Shown one piece after another: positions 8,967 to 20,900 of a stretch of DNA of 64,000 nucleotides (positions are counted from its first letter, which is position 1; each line of letters starts with the position of its first letter). The notes beneath the pieces were generated by a model. That model was given only the letters and a program-made list of their open reading frames with translations. It was not told the DNA's origin and ran no database searches. The translations under genes were made by a program, and so were the position numbers. This stretch comes from Xenorhabdus yunnanensis (lineage in GTDB: Bacteria; Pseudomonadota; Gammaproteobacteria; Enterobacterales; Enterobacteriaceae). The stretch covers positions 1 to 64,000 of the forward strand of contig NZ_JAQRFI010000017.1 of NCBI RefSeq assembly GCF_028598805.1, in the 5' to 3' direction.

Positions 8967-11900
8967 ATATTCTCCTTAACAGGCTCAATAGTTGGGACTG
9001 AACTCAGCATGTTTTTCAGACACGTAACCAGAGAGCTGACATGTTTGGATTGGAATAGGCTGTAGTGATCACCATCAAGTTGTGTCACGCTGACTGGCCC
9101 GAAAGCCTGCCAGCCGAGATCAGTTGAGGTGATTGTTGTTGGATCGAGGTAATCCATAAAATCAGGTAATGCCTGAGCTGCCCGAATAAGGCAGAAAGGT
9201 TGTGAAGACTGTGATGGACAGTAGTCAAGCAATGCACGCAGATTATGGCGCCATACGGCATAAAGTACGGTTAGCGAGCCATCAATCTGCACAGATTGTG
9301 GCAGGGCTTCATGCAGAGCTTGCAGGAATGCCTCTGTATTGGTCGTGATCGCGCTGTTATCCAGCGCCAGATCAGGGAATTGTCCCTGTAAATCGCGCAG
9401 GAAATGATGATGGCAGAATGTATCATCCAGAGTCAGATCGGTGCGGACGTTCGGTGCGAAGCTATCAATCAGGATGCAGTGAGAAACGCTTTCACCCGCA
9501 GCGCATAATTGATGCGCCATTTCATAGGCGACTAATCCACCGAAAGACCAGCCTGCCAGTGCGTAAGGGCCTTTAGGTTGGAAGGTGCGGATTTGGTTGA
9601 TATAGTCAGCCGCCAGCATTGCAACGGAAGGTTCATCGGTATTCAGGCTGGTTGGTGTAAATGCCAGACCAATCAGGCGTTGAGCGCCGAAATCAGCCGC
9701 CAAATGACGATATCCCAACAGATGTCCGCCAATAGGATGGACGATGAACAATGCAGGTTGTTCAGCATTTCCCTCGTTCAGTATCACACCTTGGCAGGTA
9801 TTTTCCGGTTGATGTTCAATAAACTCAGCCAATGAATGCACGGTATCGTAAGTTTGCAGCAGGCTGAGCGGGTATTGGCGATTGAACGTCTGATTGATTT
9901 TTACCATCAATCGTACTGCTGCAAGAGAATCTCCCCCAAGGGTAAAGAAGCTCTCATGTACGTTGATACCTTGTTGCTCTAATACTGATTCCCAAAGGTT
10001 TAATACAGTTTGTCCTGTCGCGTTGAGAGCCGTTGCAGATGGCGCTGAATTAACTTCTTGCGCTTCTTCAACCAGAGTAATCAACGTGCGTCTGTCAATT
10101 TTACCGTTGTCGGATACAGGTATTGTATCGAGAATGATAAATCGCTGTGGACACATCCAAATCGGTAAAGTTTGCTGCAACCAGTGAGGCAATGCTGGTA
10201 GAAGTTTTGTAGATAGAAGTTTTGTAGATACTGGCGCGTTGTCAGTTAAACGTAAGCCCGCGATCAGTTGTAATGCGCCGGTTGATGTCGTATGTGCAAA
10301 CACTAGCGCTTGTTGTATAGCAGGGTGCTCACATAGACGATGCTCAATTTCGCCTAACTCAATCCGGTAACCACGAATTTTTATCTGGTGATCATTGCGC
10401 CCCAGAAATTCGATATTTCCATCTGGCAGCCAGCGTCCTAAATCACCTGTACGGTAAAGTCGCTCACCCGTTTGCGGATGCGTGATAAATGCCTGTTCCG
10501 TTTTTTCAGTGTCGGCCCAATAACCCAGTGCCAGCCCTTGCCCACCAATATAAAGCTCACCGGTAACCCAGACTGGACAAGGTGAAAGCGTTGAATTTGC
10601 AATAGTCGTATTAAGCACATAGAAAGTCTGATTAGCCAGAGGCTTACCGTATGGAATGCTGCGCCAATTCGGATCAACGTGTGTAATAGAATAGGCAATA
10701 GACCAGATTGATGCTTCGGTTGCTCCGCCCAAACTGAGTAAGTTGAGTGCGGGATGGAGAGCATATAATTTTGCCGGTAAATGAGTCGGTATCCAGTCAC
10801 CACTCATCAATATCCAACGCAGGCTGTTTAGGGGGTGAGGATGTAGGGAATGCGGATGGCTACGGGCATATTCCTCAAGCAGTTGTACAAATGCCGGAAC
10901 AGAGTTCCAAACAGTAACCGATTCCTGTTGTAACCATGCCAGTAACTTGTCGGGTTGCTTACTGTCACCGGGAGAAGGAATAACCAGTTTTGCCCCACGG
11001 CTCAGCGTGCCGAATAGGTCATAAACTGAGAGATCGAAGGTTAACTCTGAGATTGCCAGCACGCTATCGTGCTCATTGAGTGCGATGCGTTGGTTAATAT
11101 CAAGAATGGTATTGACCGCGCCCTGATGATCTATCATCACGCCTTTCGGTTTTCCGGTAGAGCCTGAGGTGAAAATGACATAAGCCAGATCTTCAGGACG
11201 TACAGGTAAATGCGGCTCGCTGGTTACTGGCAAGTTGTTAAGCAATATTTCATCCAGAGAGATGACTTGTACATTGTCAGGCCAGCCTATCTGTTGAGCG
11301 AACTTAGGTTGCGTCAGTACAGTATCTACTTCTCCTGATGCCAATAGCTGGTGGATTCGCTGCTGCGGATAGCTGGCATCAATAGGCAGATAAGCTCGTC
11401 CTGCCAATAAAATCGCAATAACCGCGACAACTTGTTCCCAGCCTTTTTCCATCACGATACCAATCAGAGGCGAGGTGCCAATCAAAGACGAAGTCTGATT
11501 TTCCTGTGTTTGCAGATGAGCCGCCAGTGTCAGGCTTTGTGACCACAAAGTGCGGTAGTCGATCTGGCGAGAGGCATCGACAATTGCGGTGTGTTGCGGA
11601 AACTGGTTCACTGCCTGTTCAATCAGCGAGCAAAGAGTATGTGGTGGAAAATCACTCTTGGTCGAATTACTGTTCTGGCACAAAGCGCGATCATTTGCCG
11701 GAAGCCATGCAGGAAGCGGGGTGCTCCATTGATAATCCGGTTCGAGCAATGCAACAACGCTGGCTTGATAATGGGCAAACATGTTTTCTGCCACTTGGGG
11801 CTGGAACAGTTGCGGCAAGATCGCCCATTGTATGGTGACACCGCCACCTGAGCCGGAAATGAGCATACAGTCGAGATAAACATGGGGAGTTTGCGCCCCA

Positions 11901-14900
11901 AAGAGATTCAGTGTTCCTAACCCTGATGGGCCTTTGCCCGCAGCGCTGGTTGTATCGTTGAATACGATCGGCATTCCGGCATTCAGGTTGTGGCGATGCT
12001 GATTTTTCTCTCTGAGTACTAATTGACCGTCAAACAGTGCATGTTGAAGATCGGCGAACCATTGTTTTTGTATCCGGCTTACAGCATTGCTAAACCCTGA
12101 GATATTGCGTAAGTCCACTTCCAACAATGATGTGGTGGACAGGTTGCCGACTAACATATCGCAATGCTGTGGTATTAACAGGCGGTTACCATGCAAGACA
12201 TTAATCGTGAAATGCTCGCTGTTGCTCCATACCGACAAAATATGGGCAAATAGCGTAAGCATCACTTGTGATGGTGATACCCGATGTTCTGCTGCGCGTT
12301 GTTGCAAGCGCTGCCATTGTTGTGGGCTGATATACCCTGTCAGACACTGTTGATCCAGTTGCTGTGACTGGTGATCTTTCAGTGGTAACACCGGCGCATC
12401 AGGCAGCGAAGGCAAACGATCCAGCCAGTATTGTCGGCTTTGTTGCCAGGTTTCTTCGGTTTTTTCATTCTCCTGTGCCTGAATATAGTCACCAATAGTC
12501 GTTGTTGGTGGCTCTGGTTGCCAGTCAGGTTGCTGATACCAATGGTGTAAATCACGCAAGATCAACGTCAGGCTTTTACCATCCGCCACCAGCAGGTCGA
12601 TGGTCAGGTGCAATAGATGCGTCCGGTCATCGGTATGGTACAGCGTTAAATCAAACAGCGGCCAGTTATTGCTGGGAACCCCTTGAGTACGCAGAGTCTC
12701 GCGGGCGTTATTCAGTTGTGTCTCGCGCTCATTCGATATCATGTTACGGCAATCAATGACTGTCGGTGTATAACAGGGAACTTCCGGCAGAATATGATAT
12801 TGCCCATCATTCACATAACCGCGTAATTGCGCATGATGGTTTATCACTTGATTCCATGCAGTTGTGAAACGAGGCAGATCCAGCCCGTCGATAGCCAGTT
12901 CAGCATAGAAGTGGGCGATACCATTACCAAACTGGAACAGTTGGCTCTCTCCCAGCCAATAAGCATATTGCAGAGGGGTGAGTGGCAACATTTGCTCAGA
13001 TGCTGGTTCAGTTTGATGTGGTGTTGCCAATACCACTGAATTTGTCTCAACGACCCGCAGGGTGCGGCAAAATTCACTCAACTTGGGATGTTCAAACAGT
13101 TGTTGCAGATTAGCTTGTCCGTAACCTTGGCGGCGTAGTTGTACTACCATGCGGGTTGCAATTAGGCTGTCACCGCCACTTTGGAAAAAGTCACTGTGAC
13201 GCTGTATTGACTGGGGAAGCAGTGAATTCCAGAGCGTCATCACTTGCTGTTCAATATCATGAAGCTGATTGTCTGCCGTTTCCGATTGCACAGTTGCCGT
13301 GGTTAACGGTTGTTTCATGTTCTCTTTGGTGGTCACTATGTTCAACCGGAAACTCGGCGGCAATGCTGTTAATGGTAACTGCTCTTGCTGTTGAATATGC
13401 AATGAGTAAAGCAAGGTGGAAAATTGTGCCGCTATTTCACTGACATCCAACCTTGTTTGCTTTTTGGCCTGCGCCAGAATCAGTTGTTGATGCAGTTCTG
13501 GCCCATCTTGTCCCGGCCATTCCAGTGAAACCCGATAACCGGACTTTTCCAGACAATTACGCCAGCCTGCAAGTTCCAGCAACGCGCTATTACCGTAGTC
13601 ATCCTCGTGATTATCACCGCGATCGTCAGCCCAGGCATTAATGCCTTCAATAAATCCGACACTGGCGAGCTGCATAGCACTTTCGCGCTTGGTTGATTCA
13701 ATAATCAACAACCACCCGCCGGGTTTCAGTAAGCGGGACAGACGTCTCAGGGTATTTTTCAGATGGATGGCATCATGCAAGACGTTAACCGCCATAATCA
13801 GGTCATAGCCAGATTCAGGATGCTGACCAAAATCAATACGCTGGTTAATGTCGAATAGGGCAAATTTTACGGTTTCGCCATAGTGATTGAGTAACTGGCG
13901 TGCATCATCCAAAAATAGCGGTGAAACATCAGTAAAGTGGTAACTGTCAATGGATTGTGCATTGTGTTTAAGCACTTTTTCTGATGTAGCCCCCGTTCCT
14001 GCACCTACTTCCATTACCGTGAAATGTTCGGATGTCAGGCTCAATTGCCGGATAATTTCAGCAGCAGTTTGGTTCAGACAACGTAACGCCGGATTCTCAC
14101 TGTAGAGGCTGGCTGTGGTTTTTTTATCGGCAAACAACAGTTCCAATGCATTGCCTCGTCCGGCAAGCAGGGTGTCATGCTGTTCAATACATGTTGCTAC
14201 ATAACGGCTGATAGTCTGGCACCATACTGCATCATCCAGTTTTACCATAGGAGCAGGGATCTGGCTGAGCGGTTGCAGACAACGGTATCCGACACTGATT
14301 TTTTCAATAAATCCTTGCTTGCTTAATAACGCAATCCATTGAGTAAGCAGGCGTCGATATTGTGGTGCCAGTTGTAAGCGTTGTTCGATCTCTTCACGAG
14401 AGTGACATTCTTTTGAAGAAGTGAACAAATTATGGCGCAGTAAGGTCTGGCCCAGACCCAATAATGCTTGTTGCTCAATATATTGCCAAGAGCGTTCAAA
14501 TGCTTGTTGTTCCGCTAACGTTGGCAGCGGTAATACTTCGGTGTTTATAACCCGCGGTTCTGGTAACGATAATGACAAATTATCTTCTGCTACCAGCCAT
14601 AAGTTGTAACCTTGAGTATCGTCCTGACGTGGCTGAATTTCTGCCAGCCGTATTTCCGGTTTAGAACGCAGATATTGTTCGGCCTGACGTAATTCAGGAT
14701 GTTGCGGCCAGAAGTCATAACGCGCATAACCGGCAGGCGGTGTATGAAGATCATAATTCTCGATGCGTTCAGGCTGGCGGCAAATTTGCGCTATTTGCAC
14801 TAACAGCGCGTTATAAGCGGCAAACAGTGCTTCAATGACACCCGGCTCCAGCACATCATCCATGCAATACCAGTTAAACAGCAGGTCACCATCCACTTCC

Positions 14901-17900
14901 ATAACCTGATGATCCAGCCAGACTTGTGGTGTTTGGCTCAGAACAAAGACCGGATCGCCCAGTAATTGAGTAATGGATTGTTTGATTGCGACACCTTCTT
15001 GTTCCATCCCCAACATACTGGTGAAAACGACTGGTGTCAGTGGCTGTCTGCTTTGGGTTTCACCAGATTGCTGGCGACCGAGTTCCCGTAATACTTCAAC
15101 ACCATTGACATGACTATGGCTCAGGCGCTGCCAGAGCAAGGACTGGGTTTTTTCCATGCTGGCACGTAGGGAGGTGGTTTTGCGTAAATCAAAATCCATC
15201 AACATGACAGAGGTAAAATCACCAATCAGCTCTTGAACCTCTGGATGGAAAGGCTGTCGGTTAAAGAATGTCAGATTGAGAGTAAACAGCGGATGACGGC
15301 TGTACCATTCAAGCGTATGAGCAAACAGTGTCAACAGTCCCGCAGAAGGCGTCACTCCCCATTTTTTCCAGCTTTGTTTAAGTCGTTGCCAGTCAGATTG
15401 TGCCAGACGACCTTCATAAGTTGTGAATTGTGGCTGACTACGCTCAGGTAGTTGTGGATTCGACGGCAATCTTGGCGCAGGGGGCAATGAAAGCAATTGT
15501 TCCTGCCAGTATGCCCATGATGCCCGCCACTCTTTACTTTCACGTTGCGCCTGTTCTGCCATCACGTAGTCGCGGAAAGTAAATGTTTGTGGAGCCAATG
15601 GTTGCTGTTGGTGATAAGCCCGTTGAAGATCGTCCATCATGATCCGGAAACTCTGTACGTCAAATTGCAACAGGTCCAGGTTCATATGTAAGCGACAATG
15701 TTCATTCGGTAGCAGCGAAACAGAGACTTCAAATAGTGGCCAATGTTCCGCAGATGGCACTTGATAAGAAAGGGTATGACGACGCTGAGCTAAAGTCTGT
15801 TCACAGGCTGTATCGTCCAGCGTTTGTAAATCATCTTGTGATAAAGCATACCAAGGCGTTTCAGGCAGAATTCTTTGTTGCCCATCTTCATCCACTATCA
15901 TGCGTAACATGCCATGACGCTGAATTAAAGCATTCCATGCCTTCTCAAAACGCGGGATATCAAAGCTATCCAGTTCCAGATCCCATTCAAACAAGACGTG
16001 ACAAGCCACACCACCAAAATCAATGGCCTGAGTACGACCGATCCAGTAAGCGTGTTGAATTGGCGTCAGAGGAAATGGCTCATGATGTCGGGCGCTGTCA
16101 ATCATGATCTCAGATTGAGAAGAGGCAACGGATTGCTTAGGTAATGCGTCTCCAATGAGTGCATTCAGCCCTTCCAATGTCATATTCTGGTACGCCGATT
16201 CAGCGGTTAATCTGAAACCAAATTGCTGGTGGATCACCGTATTTAGTTCCAGGAACAACAGGGAATCCAAACCAAATTGCAATAAATCCTGTTGTGGCTC
16301 CAAACGTTCAGGCTGTTCTAAGCGCAATAGTGTCGCGACACGCTGACGCAGCCAGCTAATTCGCTGTTTACTGTCCTGATAGAGTGTGTTACCTACAGAA
16401 ACTTCGGCAGAGGGGGAAGATGCAGATTTTTCGACCACATGGGTAATGTCAGCCTGTAAACGCCGCAAAATATCAGGATGACGTTCATCTAACCGCATTG
16501 CCAGATAGCAAGGAGATGAGGTGTGCAGAGATTGATTAAGATGCCAGATACCCTCATTTGTGCTGAACGGTAACATGCCATCTTGTGCCAATTTTTCCAC
16601 TAATCGCCTATCGCTGGCCATACCAATGCCACCCCAAACGCCCCAAACCAACGTTTTTACTATTAATGTTTTTACCGTCAACGACTCGGATGCTGTCAGA
16701 GCTAAAGATTCTAAACAAGCGTTGGCGATTGCATAGGCTCCTTGCCCCTGAGCACCTAGCATTGATGCGGCAGAAGCGTGAAGCAGCAGATAGTGTGCAT
16801 TATGTTGTTGAAGCTCAGTTTGCAACGCCGATGCACTTCGGGCTTTGACGGATAACATTTGCGACAGGCGTGAACACTCAAGTTCTTCCAGCCGGGTATG
16901 ATCAGTGATTCCGGCAGCATGAATCGCACCCGCGATACAATCCTCTTGTGCCAGAGTTTGCACTGCGTTTAACAAGGTTGGCGTATCAGTAACATCAATG
17001 TTAATCCAGCGTATTTCACATTCGGTATTCAGTGACAGCTCTTGCACAAAAGCATCCCAGTCCGCATTTTGGCGGCGGGCAAATACGGCAATCTTACGCG
17101 CGCCGTGTGCCAGCAACCAACGGATGGAAATCTGACCGATACCGCCCATACCGCCGGTAACGATGTGCCAACCCTGATGAGGAATTGACATCGGCTGTTG
17201 CGATAACGGTAATGGTTGACGTTGTAAAACAAGCACAGAAACTTGATTTCCGCGCACTCTCAGCCAGCGTTGGTTTTCATGCTTGTATTCATTCAAATAG
17301 CCCAGTGCTAATGACAAAGCGTCAGCTTCGTTGATATCAGCCATATCAATCGCCTGAATACGACGATGGGGATATTCTTCAACCGCGACACGCAGCAATG
17401 CCCAGACAGCGTATTGAGCCGGATTGATATCCTCTTTTGATAAGGTGGTTTCCGGTTGGGCACAGCAGGTAATGACGGTTAAAGACGCTGTTTCATCGCG
17501 TTTTAATTCGCTGATAACTTGATCACATAATTCAGCAACATCATTGCCTTGGAGCAGTAATAACGTATTTGTGCTTTCAGGCTGCAAATGAATACCTGCC
17601 TGACGCCAATGATTGCCAATCGTGTCACTCGCCGTTGACGAACGGAGGGTATATACCACTGAAGATTTCTGCTTATCCGCAATATTTATTGTGCGCCAAT
17701 GCAGGGCATAGTGAGTATCAGGACATGGCTGAGGCGTAGGCAGCCATGATTTTGTCATGATTTGTTTTTTTATGGATAAACATTGGCGGGACAGATCGGA
17801 ACGATCACTCAACAGAGCGAATAAGCGTTCACCAGAATAGATCAGTGCCGGGAAATCAGTGAGTAAATTCGCCTCCAATAACCGGCGTCTGGCATACGGC

Positions 17901-20900
17901 AGGGCACGGTGAGGACGATACATTTGACTTATTGTTTGTATGGAAATTGTTTGTATGGAAATTGTTGGTGCGGGAACTTCTTGGTAATAGCCTTGTTGAA
18001 CACAATAAGTCAGTAATTGTTCCAGCAGTGGGCGCCAGCAAGGTTGCAGCCGACCAGCCCGAATAGTGTCGATAGCGCTGAAACCTTGTTCAGCTTCACG
18101 CCCATGACATTGATATATCAATGCATCGGTATACAGTGCTCGTAGTATTGCCGCATCGGAATTTTGCTCAATAGCAGGATCGATCAGGGAATTGATATCC
18201 AGCCCAGTATTGGAATTGGCTGTGTGTTGCACAGATTTGGCGGTAGTGAAGCTGTAGTTCTGCTTATTAAATGGATAGAGTGGAGCGTGGCATTTTACTC
18301 CTGTAAACGTGAAAAGACGCTGCCAATCAAGCTGTACACCAGCACAGTAAAGTTGCATTAGCGCCGTTTGCTGAGCTGTCTCTGGGGAGCTTTGCTGCTG
18401 GGCACCAGCAACCCACGTTTCTTGTGGCAGACTGACACGCCGCCCGATCCCTGTTAGCTGTGCATCAGCACCGAACTCTACAAATAATGCAACACCTTGT
18501 TGGCGGGCAAACTCAATGGATTGATAATAACGCACCGTCTGACGCATATGGTTACGCCAGTAGTCTGGTGAACCCAATTGTTCAGACGTTGCAATATTGG
18601 CTGTCAGGGTAGAAATCAGTGGAATTTCTCCCGATGCAGGCTGTAAGCCGTTACAACGCAGAGAAAATGCACCCAGAACTGAATCAAGCATGGTTGAATG
18701 TGCGGCACAGGCAACGTTAAGGCGTTGGCAACGAATCTGCCGCTGTTCCAGACGTTGTGACAGTGTATCAATTTCCGTTTCTGTACCCGCCCAGACCCAG
18801 TGTTGTGGGCCATTGCAAACCGCCAGATCCAATGCCAGTGAACGAGTAAAAGGAAGAATATCTTCTTCGTTGGCAAAAACTGCCAGCATCGCCCCGCCTT
18901 GGGCGCATTTTTGCATCAATTTGCCCCGCACCGCGACTAGCGGCATGACTTGTTCAGGCGTGAAAATTCCGGCAACAACGGCAGCAGCAAATTCTCCGAC
19001 GGAGTGACCCAATACGTAATCAGGCTTTAATCCGAGCGCTCTCCAATGTGCTGCCAGCGCAATTTGATGCGCTACAATTGCCGGCTGTGCGTATTCGGTG
19101 GTGACTAGTGCAGCATCATGCTCTCCGAACATTACGGCTTTTAATGGCAGTGCCAACTCGGATGCACAAGCAGCACAACAACGATCCAACATGGCAGAGA
19201 AAACAGGAGAACTGGCATACATGGCTTTTCCCATGCCAGACCATTGACAACCTTGTCCGCTGAATTGCCACAATTGCTTGTTTTCGCTTTTGACTTGCCC
19301 GCTAAAAATGTCTGTTGTTGGGTTTTGATTCGCAAAGGCGGATAAACGCGCAGCGCTTTTCTCAGTGCTTTTTTCAGCGTTTTTTTCAGTATCTTGTGGC
19401 GTTAATGTAAGAGCCAAACGCCAGGGAAGTGAAAGATTGCGCCCTTGCAAGGCAGTCCAGGCCAAATTTGCATGATTTTCTGGTGTGTTATTGAGTGCCG
19501 TCGCGTAACGTTGCGCTAATTGACGCAATGAGGATTCGGAAGCCGCAGAGAGCAATAAAAGCGCTGTTTGTGAAGGAACTTGTACATGAGCTTGCGAATA
19601 ATTGACACGACGGTGATGTAATTCTTCGGGTAATGATTGCACCACGATATGGCAGTTGGTGCCGCCAATGCCGAATGAAGAAACGCCGGCGGTACGCAAT
19701 TCTTGCGTCCAGCGCTGCCCTTGTGTTGCCAGCCTGAATGGACTTTGTTCCAGCCGCAATGCTGGGTTGGGTTGCTGTACATTGATCGTCGGCGGAATGT
19801 AACCATGCCAGACAGACAGAACTGTTTTAATCAGGCTGGCAATACCTGCGGCGGTATCGAGATGACCGATGTTGCTTTTCACTGAACCAAGATAACAAGG
19901 TGGTTTTGCCGAACTACGGTCGGAGAATATGCTGCGTAATGCGTCAACTTCTATCGGATCACCAAGAGGTGTGCCTGTGCCGTGGGCTTCAATCATGCCA
20001 ACATCATCAATACTGACATCTGCCAGTTGTAATGCTTCAGTAATAACGCTGCGCTGACCATTAACCGAAGGGGCTGTAAAGCCCACTTTTTCATTGCCAT
20101 CGTTATTAATCGCACTGCCACGCAGTACCGCCATGATCGGATCACCATCGCGTAGCGCATCATTCAGACGTTTCAGTGTGACAACACCAACACCATTGCC
20201 GCCATAAGTGCCATTGGCTTGACTATCAAAGGGGCGGCAATGTCCATCAGGTGAGAAGATCATTCCCGATTGATACGAATAGCCACTTTCTTGTGGGAAA
20301 GAAACTGCCACACCACCAGCCAGTGCCATGTCACATTCACCGGAACGCAGGTTTTCACAAGCCATATGTACGGCAACCAATGAACTTGAGCAGGCTGTTT
20401 GTACTGTCAGGGCCGGGCCTTTCAGGTTTAATTTATAGGCAGTGCGAGTCGCAAGATAATCTTTATCATTGCTCATTAACGCCTGTAGCCCTTTAACTTT
20501 GCCAACATCGGTCATGGTGAATTGTGACCATGAAGGCCAGGTACTGACCCGGCTACTACCGAAAACGCCTGTTTTCAGGCGTACATTCCGTGGCGCATAA
20601 CCAGCATGTTCAAGCGCATGCCAGGCTGTTTGCAGGAACAGGCGCTGCTGGGGATCGAGCATTTCTGCTTCTTGCCGTGAATAGCCAAACAGCGCGGCAT
20701 CAAATTGTTCCGCGTTCTCCAGTATCGCAGCCCGATTGACAAAATTTTCACTATCAATGACTTCAGGAGGAATACCTGCATCCAATAATGTTTGACGGGA
20801 GAGTGTAGTGATACACTCAACCCCATGTTGCAGGTTGTGCCAGAAAGTATCGCTATCTGGTGCCTGCGGAAAGCGGCAGGCAAGGCCAATCACTGCGATG

